64,000 nt of DNA, taken from the NCBI GenBank assembly GCA_963969395.1, contig OZ017801.1, positions 17,303,611-17,367,610 on the forward strand. Direction: 5' to 3'. A program made the position numbers and the translations under genes. Within the stretch, counting starts at the first letter, position 1. Every line of letters begins with the position of its first letter. The notes beneath the pieces were generated by a model that was given only the letters and a program-made list of their open reading frames with translations, was not told the DNA's origin and searched no databases. Below, piece after piece: positions 11,084-23,175 of the stretch. Origin of the DNA: Pseudoscleropodium purum. Taxonomy: Eukaryota > Streptophyta > Bryopsida > Hypnales > Brachytheciaceae.

Positions 11084-14000
11084 ATGGCTATGGCAGCTCA
11101 AGCCCTGCATTCCCACTTGGTCGCCAAGTTGTCTCACAATGCTGCAGCTCCGCATTCCTGCATGCGTACCTACTCAGTCCGTAGATTGCAAAGAGACATT
11201 AGCAACACTGTGTTCACCTCAAAGAACATTGTGGGTGGGATTCCGAAGGGACCGAAGGAGGACGTTTTCCTGCGCAAGAGGAGCAGTCGGGTGGCGATCT
11301 CTGCTTTGGCGGAGGACGCCGATGTGGGAGTCGCGAAGGTAGACTTGCCTCATTGGGTTTTGATGCTCAATTGTTGTGGTCTTGGGATTCATGCATGTTT
11401 GAATTGTAATGTAATGTTTGGATTGTGATTGGAGTTGGTGGGAGATTGGAATGGTGTTCAGGAGGAGGAGGTGGTGGCTGGACCGTCGGGGGTGTATGCG
11501 CAATGGGATGCGATCACGGCGCGGGTGGCGGATTCGGCGACGCTGGCGTTTTTGTTGCTGCAATTGCCGCAGATCGTGCTTAATACGCAGAACCTTGTGG
11601 CGGGAAATGTTGTGGCGCTCACAGCGATACCGTGGATGGTATGTATGAGACTTTCTTATTCTTGGTTTCGTAAGGGCATCCTCAATGCAAACCCTCTACA
11701 CTCGCCCTGTAAAGCAAGTCAACGGAGGACATTCTCCGTTAGTAGCTTTGTTATAGAGGTTCTGTATTATTGATCTTTTTTGGAGGTCAATTAAGCAGTG
11801 TTGCATTGAGGATGCTCTTAATCTTTTTGTCTTGGTTATCATAATCGTACTTGAAAGACACAGTTTAAGCATTGAAATGGTTCCGAAAAGGGATTGGCCA
11901 GATTTTCAACGATTCTTGGTAGTAATGCAGCAATGTACCAAAGTATGCCTGATTTATATACTGTTTGCGAAATATCATCCATGTATGCCTTATATGAGTA
12001 GTGTTTCCGAAGTTGTAAGAGTTCGAAATTTGATTTATAGATGACCTAAAACTCACACCAAACTCACACCAAACTCATACCAGTTTTGATGTTAAGGTCG
12101 TGTCTGTTCTCAACATTAATATGTTCTCGTTGTGCAATATTTTAGGGTGTCGCGGTTAGGTGTGTCCCGAAATTTGGTACCTTAACCTTAGGGTGCAGAT
12201 CGATGGACTCCCGTACCCCTTGCATTTATAATTTGCTGATGGCTCGGCTGATGGTCCTTTATTACTTGTAGAATCTGTGATTTACAGTGATTTTGGTACC
12301 GATGGTGTTGTGTTGTTATGTATTACTTTCAAAACTTAAAACACCAGTGTTTATTCTAGCTCTAGAATCATCAATAGTATTAAAAATCGACTGACTCTTA
12401 TGCTGCATGAGGCCCCTGCTTGTAATTTGTTTTTCTAATTTGCTTTTTATCGTTTACAACTTCTTGTAAAATCAGTGATTTACAGCGATTTTGGTATCAC
12501 TGGTCTTGTCTTGTTATGTATCGGTTTATAAACTTCGATTATTAGTGCTTTTTCTAGCTCTAGAATCATTAGGAGTATTTGAAATCGATTGACTCTCGTG
12601 CTGCATGATGCCTTTGCATGTAATTAGTTTTTTGTAATTTGCTTTTTATCCTATATAAATTTTTGTAAAATCAGTGATTAATAGTGATTTTTGGTAACAA
12701 TGGTGTTGTGTTGTTATGTATTCGAAGTTTGAGTGATTTTTCTAGCTCTAGAATCTCTAGAAGTGTTTATGATTGTGGCAGTTGTCACTTTGATTGCAGG
12801 GTCAGTTGACAGGTCTGCTGGGGAACTTGTCCCTATTGTCCTACTTCGCGGGGAAGAAAGAGCGGGGAGCCACGGTGGTGCAAGCCGTGGGCGTGGTGTC
12901 CACGGGGGTGGTGCTGTCGCAGCTGACTTTGGGAGGCGCCATGCCGGTGCCCATTTATGCGGCCACGGCTAGTGTGGTCGTGGTGGGGCTTCTCCTCAAC
13001 TGGCTGAGCTACTTTAATAAGCTCAGCCCTGGTTTGTGGCAGCTGTGGGGCGATGCTGTCACTGTGGGTGGACTTACGGTGCTTCCTCAGGTACTTCATT
13101 TTTTCTTGCATGCTCTGTACTTATAAAATAGTAGTAATACAACCGTTGCAACAGTTGCAACCATTACACCCCGCAGCATAAGAAATCATGGAATTTCTTT
13201 TGTTTTCCACAATTGGATTTTCAACTCAAAAGTGCTGCCAAAAATTTCGATGAAAATTTGAAAGTTTGAAAACGTGACTACCCATCTGGACGAAATCGTG
13301 ACAACGGGTCGTGACACTGTGCACTTAGAATTATAGGTGTCCATTTTATTGTACCATGTAAGAAATTCAATCTTTTTTTTCAGGTGATTCGCTAGCAAGA
13401 TGCATTGAATCTGATTTCTTTTTCCATGTGCAGTATTCACACCCTGGATGCAATAATAAGGGACTTGCTCCTTGTGATTTGCATTCACTAGTTGATGAAA
13501 CAATTCAGCTTGCACATGAGCTCCAGCGTCGATTTCGATGTCGTGGCCTCGATGGATTGCGTTTGCATTGAAGGGTTGTTTGATTTTTCTCTGATGGAGG
13601 AGTTCGTTGCGATTTTTCAGGTCATGTGGTCAACATTTGTGCCATTCATTCCGCCGTCTGTTCTTCCTGGCAGCATTTTTGGCGCACTGGCGTTACTTTT
13701 GGTCATGCTGGTAATTATGCACCTCTTGATCATCCCTTTGTGGCGTTGTTCACAGATGATATCTAGGATGAAATATGTGTTTGCTGAGCTACTTTTTATC
13801 CTAATGGCATGGCAGAATCGACTCAACAAGTTGCCCCCTGCAGCATTGAAGTTCTATTCCGGGCTCTCGGCGTGGACAGCAACTCTTCTCTTTATGTGGT
13901 GTCCTGTTGCACAGGCGGTATGTTGTTGAGGCACCATATTTTCAGCGTTGATTTTTCTTGTTGGTTAATCTTTTTTGTGAAGTGATTTGTTCTTTTCCGT

Positions 14001-15069
14001 TTTTACTCACAATTAGACGTTGAATGTTGGCTCTGTTGAACAGTGGTCGAATTATTTGAACCCTGCCAACATCAAGGGCTTGTCGGTCCTTACCGTCTTA
14101 CTCGCCATGGCTGGAAACGGTCTGCTTCTGCCTCGGGCTCTATTCACTCGTGACCTCATGTGGTAAGAATCTAAGCTGAGTGTGTACTTCAATGGTCTAC
14201 ATTTCACTTGGTGTAGGATAATCTTATTTCCGGAATAGGTATTGATATTGGGACACTGCGCTAGACTATGAGAGGAATGATATGTCAGAGGAAATTACTA
14301 ACTTTTTATTTATGGAAATGAACTCCAAGGTCTCGGGCTTGGTAGACTAATCTTGAGTGGTGTGAGCAGGTTTACAGGATCATCTTGGGGTACTCTGCTT
14401 CAGGGATGGGGAATTTTAGTCACTATGTTTGTGTAAGCATTTCGGCAACCAGATTCTTTCATTCCACTCATGTGTGGGTGTAACTTTCCTAGAGAATTGA
14501 TTCATCGATGCGCTATACAATTCAACACGTTTTTCATTGAATGGTTTATAAATATGGAGCAGGTAGTCAATATGAAAACATGACTAAAACAAAATTGTAG
14601 TATAAAAACATAAGTTTCTCAAGGTACGCACCTTTTTTACAGCATAGTGCAGTTGACAGCTACCTATCGATAGTTCAAAACCACAGTGCCATCTAATCGA
14701 AAGTTAACATCAAATATCTGTACAGTACAGTAAGCCCCTTGAGATTAAAAATTTTTAAGTTTTAATTTTTTGGTGCAGATTTCATGTCGTCAATGATGCT
14801 TCTTTCTATGGGATAAGTGGTGTGCTTGCACTTTATCTAGGTAATTTCTCCTACTCCTGGTGATGCGTGTACTCGAGGTCGCATTTTTTCGCAGTTAGAC
14901 AATTGAAGCTAAAGTGAACTTATTTGTTGCCACCCTTTGGATACATGAGACTTACGTTTACTTCTCTGTCTTTGCAGGGTGGATGACCTTGAACGATGCA
15001 AAAGCGTACTCTTTGCAAAATCCCTTTGCACCATTGATTGAATTGATTACTGGAAGTCGGTCCACGTAG
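11084..15069 (+). CDS. MEX1: Chloroplast maltose exporter MEX1, nine exons
   Basis: MEX1 is the inner-envelope carrier that exports maltose from plastids during starch breakdown at night. Exons are 11084-11338, 11462-11638, 12800-13090, 13621-13710, 13816-13917, 14044-14162, 14370-14432, 14779-14840 and 14978-15069, all with GT-AG introns. They encode 416 residues, close to the 415 I recall for Arabidopsis. Residues 1 to about 80 are basic and Ser/Ala-rich, as in a plastid transit peptide. The rest is multi-pass hydrophobic with family blocks: LPQIVLNTQNLVAGN, TGLLGNLSLLSYFAGKKE, WGDAVTVGGLTVLPQ, VMWSTFVPFIPPSVLPG, LSAWTATLLFMWCPVAQ and LNPANIKGLS. The start is the first in-frame ATG of exon 1; the frame stays open upstream but has no ATG. 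No frameshift or stop was seen. Intron 4 is only 105 nt. Intron 2 holds a tandem repeat, and a duplicated palindromic repeat lies upstream. Confidence 0.95.
12264..12770. repeat. About 197-bp tandem repeat (~2.5 copies) in MEX1 intron 2
   Basis: The segment beginning CTTGTAGAATCTGTGATTTA near 12265 recurs near 12462 and 12661. Shared blocks are GTGTTGTTATGTAT, TTTCTAGCTCTAGAATCAT, GACTCTTATGCTGCATGA-like text and TAATTTGCTTTTTATC. The third copy stops about 30 bases before the intron 3' splice site, so the array makes up much of the intron. Confidence 0.85.
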
Positions 15070-16894
15070 TCTACATTGGAAAATCTCCCGTGGCAGAATC
15101 ACAACCGTCTCATATTATATAGATATTTATTAGTTATCTAGTTAGACGGTCTTCTGCCCAGGTTTGTAATTTTACTTAAGCGAACAGAGTATCCTACAGG
15201 ATTATTAGAGGTTTCCATGAAATTGGGTTTTATTGATTATTGTTGTTATCGAAGGCGGACTAGAAGTTGCACGACTGCTCCTGAAACATCTGGGCAGGAT
15301 TCTCTTGTAGGCAAAAGAAATAGTGTTATTTGCGCACACAGAGAAGAAGGTATTTTACTGTATAGAGCTTCTACTGTAGGTTTTTTCGGCTTGTCTTTCA
15401 GAGATGACTTTTGAAGAGTCAACCTGATCCATTCGAGGTACAGGTAGTTGCTTGCAGTCTAGATTTCTGCAGTCTCATTTTGAGAGGTTTGCTCGCCGTA
15501 ATGGTTATCCCGGCGTGCAATAGCATACCTTGAGATTCTTTTGACTTTTTGTGAGAAATAAATTTCAGTTCCTCCGCCACATGTGCTGCAGTGAAACAAA
15601 TCATATCGTAGTTACTGTATTGATTGATTCATTAGAACAGAGGTATATCGAAGGGGTCTCTACCATAGAACTCTGCATGATGGGCTGTAATTACTCCCTT
15701 TTTTCTTACAGTTCTACTGTTATAATCATTTTCAATTTGCAACTCCTTCAATGAAGGGAATACTCTCCAAAAGGACACGGCAGGGGTGGGATTATGGAGG
15801 GAGAAGCGCAGAAGGAAACGAGAGCGAAGGTCGTTTTGAAGGGGCGAGCACATCGTGGTTTTCTATAGAATTCATCCTCAACGTTTGGAAGACAATGAGG
15901 GATTTCACAGGACTCGCTTGAAGTTGAGTCAATCAATCATAACGCCAGAAACCAGGGGTGGTTGCAATACGTTTCCTTTGTGGATATCGTATCTACATGA
16001 AATCCATGTTAGTCCAATGACGGAGGATTTTGAGATGGTTTGACCAGTTTCAATCATAATGACAAAATCTAGAGGTAGTTGCATCTTTTTTCCATTGGTA
16101 TGGATGGTAGTAACAAAATTTGAGGTCAATTTTAGTCTAATGGTATGGAGAGATGGTTTTGATTTCAATCAGAGCAAAAAAAAACAAGGTATGGGTGCTT
16201 CTATTTCCTATTTAAATATATTTATTTTCATGAAGTGAATGTTAGTCGAAAGGTGGGGAGACTTTTGATATAGGTTGGTTTCTATCATAACCGTAGAAAC
16301 GAGGGGCTTTTTGTATCTATTTAGTACCTTTTAGACATTGGTATAATTAATATGAAATCAATACTAGTTTAGTGGTGTGTCTTTTGAGATGTAATAGTGA
16401 CCATGAAACTGTTCTCTTTTGAGATTTTGTAATTGAAACAGGAGTGGGATATCAGGAGAAGCAGTTTCACCTGCATGTAACGGTTAGTGAACGGGTATCC
16501 GACAATAGCGTCGCATGATGTCAAAACTCCGTTGAGGCGTTGCTGTTTTCAGAGACCTGGGGCCTCCAGGGAGACGGACCCGCAGGGTCACTCAGCTTGC
16601 TGACCTTGACATCCTTGAAAGAGAACTCAGTTGATTTACTGAGTTCGGAGTGCCTCATATTCATGCATATTAGTTAGTACTACGCAAGTTCAATCATCTG
16701 TGAGATTCTCTTCCTTCTTTCTAATTTTAGCCAGGGCAATTTTGAGCCCCCAATTCTCATCAGAAATGCTTGTTCATTCATGCGTAGAATTTTGAAGTCA
16801 GATCGACTGAGAATTTCCTCTTATTGATGAATGCAAGTCTTGCCATTTGACACTCCGGCCTAATGTTGGAGATGCAGTGTTGAGGAAGACAGTC
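15070..16894. other. MEX1 3' UTR, tandem repeat and 5' flank of the NAIP-like gene
   Basis: The sequence just after the MEX1 stop keeps genic base composition to about 15.6 kb and probably includes the 3' UTR. A four-copy repeat occupies about 15925-16405. From about 16440 the sequence becomes GC-richer again and is probably the promoter and 5' UTR of the coiled-coil gene starting at 16895. The short ORFs here have no recognisable content. Confidence 0.6.
15925..16405. repeat. About 116-bp tandem repeat, four diverged copies
   Basis: CAATCATAA-type starts occur at about 15934, 16051, 16166 and 16282, so spacings are 117, 115 and 116. Each unit continues with variants of AGGGGTGGTTGCA, TTTCCTTTGGTAT, ATGAAATCAATGTTAGTC and GGGGAGATTTTGAGATGGTTTG. 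The copies differ at many positions, so the array is old. It lies between two genes transcribed in the same direction. Confidence 0.8.
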
Positions 16895-19800
16895 ATGGGG
16901 AAAGGCTCCAGTGAGAATATTATTAAGCTTCCCAAAGAAGTCTTTGCTGCCTTGCCCAAGGATCCGGACCAACAATTGGAAGTCGCCCAGCAAATCACCC
17001 AGATTGCTGTGTCTGGCCGTGTTGCGAAACTAGAAGCCGAGACTTCGATTTTGAGACAAAAAGTCGAGGAGAAAGATGCCGTCATAAATGGTCTGCAGGC
17101 TCGTGTTGTTGGGGCGGAAACCACGTTGGTGGAAACTACAGCGAAGCTGGCTGTTGCTTTGGAAGGACAGGTGCTCACATTGTTTGGGTTTGAATAGATA
17201 GATAACCTTGCCTTGTAGATCATTTTGACACTGAGTGTTGTTCGACTACGTAACATTCTTGAGCAGCTCGAAATGTTCCGTGCCAAAAAATAATTGAGTG
17301 ATGAATACACTTGAACTTAATATTCCTAGATTTGCAACTCTACCTCAACATTCGTATATTTGCACATTTTGATCTCTTACCTTTTTCTGTGGTCCCCCAA
17401 AAGCACTATATCATAGTTTGAATGTGTACCAAGCGTGTCATAGTCAATGACAGAAACAATTGTGGAGGACATTCCAAAATGTCCAAAATTAGTGATCATA
17501 GGAAAGAGGTGTGAGTGTACCTTGGTGGATACTTTGAAAGGGAAGGTATTAAGAACGAATTTGGAAGATAGTTTGACATGAGAAACTTTTTACATGTAAT
17601 TGCCTCATGAATGTGTGTTAAATTTCAAAGAGTCCCCTCTGTTTTTGGTCAAGTATATTATTTAGAATGAGAAATTGGCACCAGGGTTACGTGCATCCGA
17701 CTGATAAATTCCTCAAATGTTGGACAATTTTTCCTCAGTTTGGGATGAGAATTTCTCTTCAAAACCATGTTGCTGATGAGTGCCTGCACATGATTTCGGT
17801 GTGGATGAAGCATTGTTGTCTTGCTGCAGGCCAAATTGATCAAAGATAAGAATGTACTTTCAGGTCAAGTGAAGAAGCTGACGTGCCAAGTTTCAAAGGT
17901 AGATAGATCTTGCTTTGCACTTCTTGCATTCTCGTAGTTTGACACCATCAATGGCTGGTGATCAAGGTCATCATTATCAGCTTTAATAAAATTTCACTTC
18001 ATTTTTGTCGTGGCAAATGTGTGTTACAGTTGGATGACTTCAAGAAAGCATTGATCAAATCACTCGAGACAAATACAGAATGTGGCGATGATGCGGTAAG
18101 AGTCATTGTTCGTTTTTTTCCAGCAAAGTCTCAGTTCTCTAAGGGAGCCGACCCATTTTCAACCACTTAAGCAGTTACAGGCATGTGGAGTCCAGATTTC
18201 TTGAGTGTAGAAATTTTCCCTAATGTAGAAATAGAGTTTGGAAGGATCATATATTTTTCAGAAATTTTTAACTCAAAATATAATTATCATAAAGTTTTTA
18301 GTTGAACTATATTGTACAACCTATACTAGTCATACAGATTTTTCTATTGCCAACCATGGACTAGTTGTAGAATCAACCAAGGGTTGGTTGCAATATTGAG
18401 AGCCTAGCAACCAATGATAATGTGCCACAACTACTTCAGGAACCGCACAACTTCACAAAAAGAGATTGGTCTATAGGTTGGAAATGGGGGTTTGATCAGA
18501 AATGGGTCGGCTCCTATATGTGGGTTTCCTTTTCCAAGTCTCTACCACACACACACACACATATTTGCACGTGTAGTGGAGAAGCACGTGTCTTTGGAAA
18601 TCAGCATTGATACGGTGAATATAGAATTGCTAAGTATCCTCATTAATGTAGTTGTTGATTCCAGGTTGATTTAAAAAAACCAGCAGCGTCTTCATCAGGA
18701 TCATCAAGAGCAACACCCTGCGAGAGTCTACCTGCGTCTCCAATGTCAAAGAGCACAGATCCTCCCACGCCGACTACAAGGAAACGTAAGACTTCTCTCG
18801 TCTTGATTGATTAATCAGCAACTCATTTAATATTCATGTAATCACAACTATTCTTGATTTCTTCTTACATGTTCCTCGCTTAGAATTTTCAATTGAAAGC
18901 CACATACCAGATTCTGGTGCACACAGCAAGTCTCTGAGAGACACGGCGTGGCATTGTAATTTGCAAAATGTGGGTATGTGCAAAACCCAATTTTGGAAGT
19001 TAGATAAGAGGCAATCCATAAACCGATTGGGTTCGTCCAACTAGGATGAAATTGCTGATTATGACGGTTCTGGGTGTTTTCACCTCACCTGTAAAAGCCC
19101 ATTTTTCCTGGGGATTTCGACTAGGACTTCACTGTAGGCTAGAGACTGCAATGATTTCTCTGGCATGGTGGATTTCGATTAACTTTTTTTTTATCATCTC
19201 TGTCTTGTAGTCCTTTTTTAAAATTTGACCGTTTTGGTGGTTTCAGAACAAGGGCAATTTTCATGCATGATGCCTGAGGAGCCTTCTCCAAAGTCTCCTT
19301 CCAAGTCTGCTAATGAGGCTTCAAATGATCGTATGTCCATTGCCAGCCCTCAAACCCAAATGGACTGTTGTTATACAATGTGACTGACACAGGTCAGCCA
19401 TCTGGAAACTCTGCATCATGGCTGTAATGTACAGTCGGGTACAAGAACCTTACGAATTTTTGCATTCACAGGGAAAAAAAGTTCACTGCTGCTCACTTTG
19501 ACACCCTCCCGAGGGCTGAAAAATTGGTTTTTTACCATGAGTTTTTTGGCACTATATCATATCTAAGTTAATAATATGTGTGCCAAATTTCAAGGCCAAA
19601 AGACTCACACAAAAAAATTTATTTGAAATCTACCACCACGTGTAGCTGTGAGAAAATTTTCACTGATGCCAACTTTGACACCCTCCCAAGGATTGAAATC
19701 TTCTTTTTTTTTCATGAAATTTTTGTCATGAGATCATCTCTATGTTGATAATGTGTATGAAAAATTTAAAGTTGAAAAGATTCACCCACAAAAAGATAAA

Positions 19801-22022
19801 AATTCAAAATCAACCAACATGTGTAGTTGTGAGAAACAATTTCACAATTGCCAACTTTGACACCCTCCCAAGGACTGAAATTTTTTTTATTTACTATGAA
19901 ATTTCTGTCATGAGATCATCTCTATGTTGATAACATGTGTGCCAAGTTTCAAGTTGAAAAGATTCACCCACAAAAAGATATTCGAAATCTACCAATATGT
20001 GTAATTGTGAAATTGGCATACATGTTATCATTTCACAATTACACATATTGGTAGATTTCGAATATCTTTTTGTGGGTGAATCTTTTCAACTTGAAACTTG
20101 GCATACATGTTATCAACACAGAGATGATCTCATAACAAAAATTTCATGGAAAAAAAAAATTTCAATCCTTGGGAGGGTGTCAAAGTTGGCATCAATGAAA
20201 ATTTTCTCACAGCTACATGTGTTGGTAGATTTCAAATAACTTTTTCTGTGTGAGTCTTTTGGCCTTGAAATTTGACACATATATTATTAACTTAGATATG
20301 ATGTAGTGCCAAAAAATTCATGGTAAAAGAATAATTTTTCAGCCCTTGGGAGGGTGTCAAAGTGAGTAGTAGTGAACTTTTTTTCCGTGTAAATGCAAAA
20401 ATTCGTAAGGTTCTTGTATCCGATTGTACAGTACAGTACTACTATGCATTTTTGCTTCTTTGCAAGATTGACACTAAGAAAACTAAGGTTGGCACCCAGA
20501 AAGTGCCACTTTTTACTGCTATGCCCAATTTCTATTATTAGACTTGTCAAATTTTCATATTTTCTTGGTGGTAAGTGAAAGGAGGTTCAAACACACCACA
20601 GAACATGACATTTGAATATTGTGTGCAAAAGTTACTAAGGGTCAAAGGTTTTTTTTTGGTAGAAGTTCTGAAATTGTTTCTTCCTCATAGGTGCATGTTG
20701 ATTTGGAGATGTATCCACAATGATGATGGTAGGTTTGGATGAGTGATGCATTTGGGGTGCCCACCATTGTCAATTGATATACAATACTTGTTCACATTGA
20801 TTGATAAAATGAAGGTAGTACAAAAAGTATTGCCTATAAAATCTTATTGCCTTTGTCTCAAAAAACATCTTTGATTTTTTGTGGAGAATTGTAGGTGGAC
20901 CACATATTTATTCAAAACAAAGGGAGTAGTAATAATTTGGCTAAATCATAGAACCCTTTTCCTATGGGTATTGTATGAAAAACTTTTGAATTTCCAAAAG
21001 TTTGCTCATAGAACAATAGTGTAAGTAGGATTTTACTCCTATGTTGACATGTAATAAGTTTATAAATAATGAGAATGGTTTTGCAAATTTATTGGTCATG
21101 ATACATGTATAGGTGCATCATCAAATGAAAGTGCATTGGATCCTTTAACTCCTCCCTCACCATCAAATAGTCCAATGTTTCCAGGTATTGGAATTAGACC
21201 ATTATGTTTTTTTGTGAATTTAAAAAAAAAAATTGCTATTAATTAGGTAATATTAGCATCAAAGGATTTCTCCATTTTTATGGCTTCTTTAATTAGTAAT
21301 TGTAGTACTTTGTTGTAGCAAAGTCACCTCGCATTGATGGCAAAGAGTTTTTCCGACAAGCTAGGTAGGAATCCATATGACTACTATGAAATATTGCTAT
21401 TACATGCTTGTTTGTTTTCTTTGGATAGCTTTGTAGTTTTGATGACCTACAAAGATTTTTTTAGGTACAAAGATTTTACAAGCTTCCAATTGTGTCCTTA
21501 TCATTTGATTTCTTTACCACTCTCCATCACTATTATGGATTCATGCATGCCTAGTACATATGTTTTCTTCAATTGGCTCAAGAATGTGATGCATGTCTTC
21601 TTTTGATGCAATTGTTCAAAGGCTCAATAATAGTGAAACTTTTCTATAAAATTTAGTTTGAAGGTGTTGAATTAAATAGTAGTAATTCAATTTAAACCAT
21701 TTGGTTAGTATCAATGGTATAATATGCTAACATTCATTGTTAAAGTTGTTGTTAATTTTATTGCTTTTATAGATATCATAAAATCTAAAAAACTTGAAGT
21801 ATTATAAAATCTAATTTTTTGAACTAATAAACAATTTGTAGGAGTCATTTTTCCTATGAACAATTTAGTGAATTTTTGACTAGCATTAAAGAGCTAAATT
21901 CACATCGACAAGCAAAGGAGCTAATTGCTCACCAAATGGTTGTATTCCACCCAATTGTTTATAGCTGCAATACACATGTTCCACCCAATTCTGGAGATTG
22001 GGTCTTCGCAATGCCTTCATAA
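16895..22022 (+). CDS. At4g15545/NAIP-family coiled-coil protein, eight exons, divergent C-terminus
   Basis: Exons are 16895-17170, 17830-17898, 18030-18095, 18665-18785, 19247-19330, 21113-21184, 21319-21364 and 21842-22022, in one frame for 304 residues. Family landmarks are KLPKEVFAALPKDPDQQLEV and ITQIAVSGRVAKLEAE near the N-terminus, a coiled coil to about residue 130 with LDDFKKALIKSLE, a Ser/Pro-rich middle, then RIDGKEFFRQAR and SYEQFSEFLTSIKELNSHRQ. To my knowledge the Arabidopsis relatives are the NAI2-interacting proteins linked to ER bodies; the exact role here is unknown. The ATG at 16895 is the first in frame. After RQAKE (about residue 271) the reading leaves the family: about 33 unrelated residues precede the stop, and the usual ending (FG...DLY..FEGL) was not found in the window. 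Intron 5 (about 1.8 kb) holds a foldback element. Exons 6-8 are more AT-rich than exons 1-5. The gene may be 3'-truncated or have a distant last exon. Confidence 0.82.
18545..18563. repeat. (CA)n microsatellite in intron 3 of the NAIP-like gene
   Basis: A short run of about eight CA units inside the intron between 18095 and 18665. Confidence 0.85.
19424..20434. mobile_element. Foldback element with repeated ~180-bp units, inside an intron
   Basis: The outer ends are inverted copies: TGTACAGTCGGGTACAAGAA at 19428 against the reverse complement of 20411-20430. The centre is a near-perfect hairpin, with arms ending at 20013 and restarting at 20030 around a 16-nt loop. Each arm is built of units carrying TTTGACACCCTCCC, GAGATCATCTCTATGTTGAT and GATTCACCCACAAAAAG. 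Three units lie in the left arm (near 19497, 19675 and 19857) and two in the right arm (near 20160 and 20342), so the arms differ by about one unit. No protein is encoded. It lies in intron 5 of the NAIP-like gene, so the pre-mRNA could form a hairpin several hundred base pairs long. It is best described as a foldback or MITE-like element; no target duplication was established. Confidence 0.85.
20490..20780. repeat. Dispersed repeat R2, copy 2 (inverted relative to copy 1)
   Basis: The reverse complement aligns with parts of 9740-10290; the text around AAGTGCCACTTTTTACTGC and CATATTTTCTTGGTGG is clearest. It starts about 60 bases after the foldback element, still within intron 5 of the NAIP-like gene. 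Confidence 0.6.
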
Positions 22023-22639
22023 TCATAATGACTACTTCAAATTCATGCACTCATTATTTTTTAACCTGTGCATTTTTTTTTCCTCAAGTGCAAGTAGTTG
22101 TCATCCACTTAGCAAAGAATTGATAGTCACTTGTTATGGTAGCTCGATGAAAAATCACTGATTTTGTTATTTCAATATATATTAATATTACGTGAAAGTA
22201 ATACAATTTCAATATAGATACAACATTTTAACAATCACATAATTAATTTAAATATATATATATACCTATCAATTAGTTGAAAAATCACTAAAATTAGTGA
22301 ATAGAAATTAAAACCAATGAATAGGAAATTTTATGATATTTGATCAAAATTTTAAAAATTAGAACAATCTTTCAAAATAGAAGGTTCATTTTATACTTTT
22401 ATAGAATCACAAGTAAGGTTAATAAACATGCTCTTGATCATTGTTATCATAGAATTTAATCCCTAAAGGACGAAAGAGTCGACTTTGGTTTTTTAAGAAC
22501 TTGCACATGTTTATTTGACCTCATAATTTGGAATTCTTACATGAGGTTTTTAGAATGGATACTAATCATCATAATCTACATGTGAAGCTTTATTCTATAT
22601 GATTCTAATGAATATTATAAAAATTATAAGTTTTTTTTT

Positions 22640-22990
22640 CAATTTCTATGTTATTCTTGAATTCTAGTTATGTATATAGATTGATACCTACTGAAAAACA
22701 TTTGAACTATTCAATTTTGAATAATGAAGTGAAAGTTATGAAGAGTTTTATTTTACAACAATGAAAGTAAAAATAATATATATAGTCATTTATTGAACTC
22801 AATTTTGAAAACTTCCAAAAGAAGATTTTTTTTTTTAAACATAATTATTTCTTATTTGAACATTCTCACCATTGGGATTAATAATTTTCAATTTCAAACA
22901 TAAAGAAAATTTTGTGGTTTTGTTTATTCTTTCATCTAGCAGTATTCTCCACTTTATAATTTTATGGTTGAATATTTTAGAAAATAAATA
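22640..22990. repeat. Dispersed repeat R1, copy 3 (diverged)
   Basis: The order of blocks matches the copies at 3.5 and 55.9 kb: a TTGAACTATTCAATTTTGA-like start, GTGAAAGTTATGAAGAGTTTT, ATTGAACTCAATTTTGAAA, ACCATTGGGATTAAT and a TTCTCCACT-like end. It is more degraded than the other two. Confidence 0.55.
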
Positions 22991-23110
22991 TAAATGAAGA
23001 TTTTAGCCTTGCTTTGAGTATGAGTATTTTGAAGCATGTTTAGGATTCAAGACACTACAAAATTTCAAAGGTAAACCTTGAAGTGCCCATTATATTTTTT
23101 ATTTGACATG

Positions 23111-23115
23111 CTATA

Positions 23116-23171
<56 letters not shown>
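23111..23171. repeat. (TA)n microsatellite, about 60 bases
   Basis: A nearly perfect alternating TA tract with one early G. Such tracts are unstable and often differ between individuals. Confidence 0.95.

Positions 23172-23175
<4 letters not shown>

Noticed and set aside
10738..11184. Plus-strand ORF of 148 codons overlapping the MEX1 start
   Set aside because: It is out of frame with MEX1, starts at a TTG and is Ser/Pro/His-rich. It is best read as 5' UTR plus an alternative frame of the transit-peptide exon.
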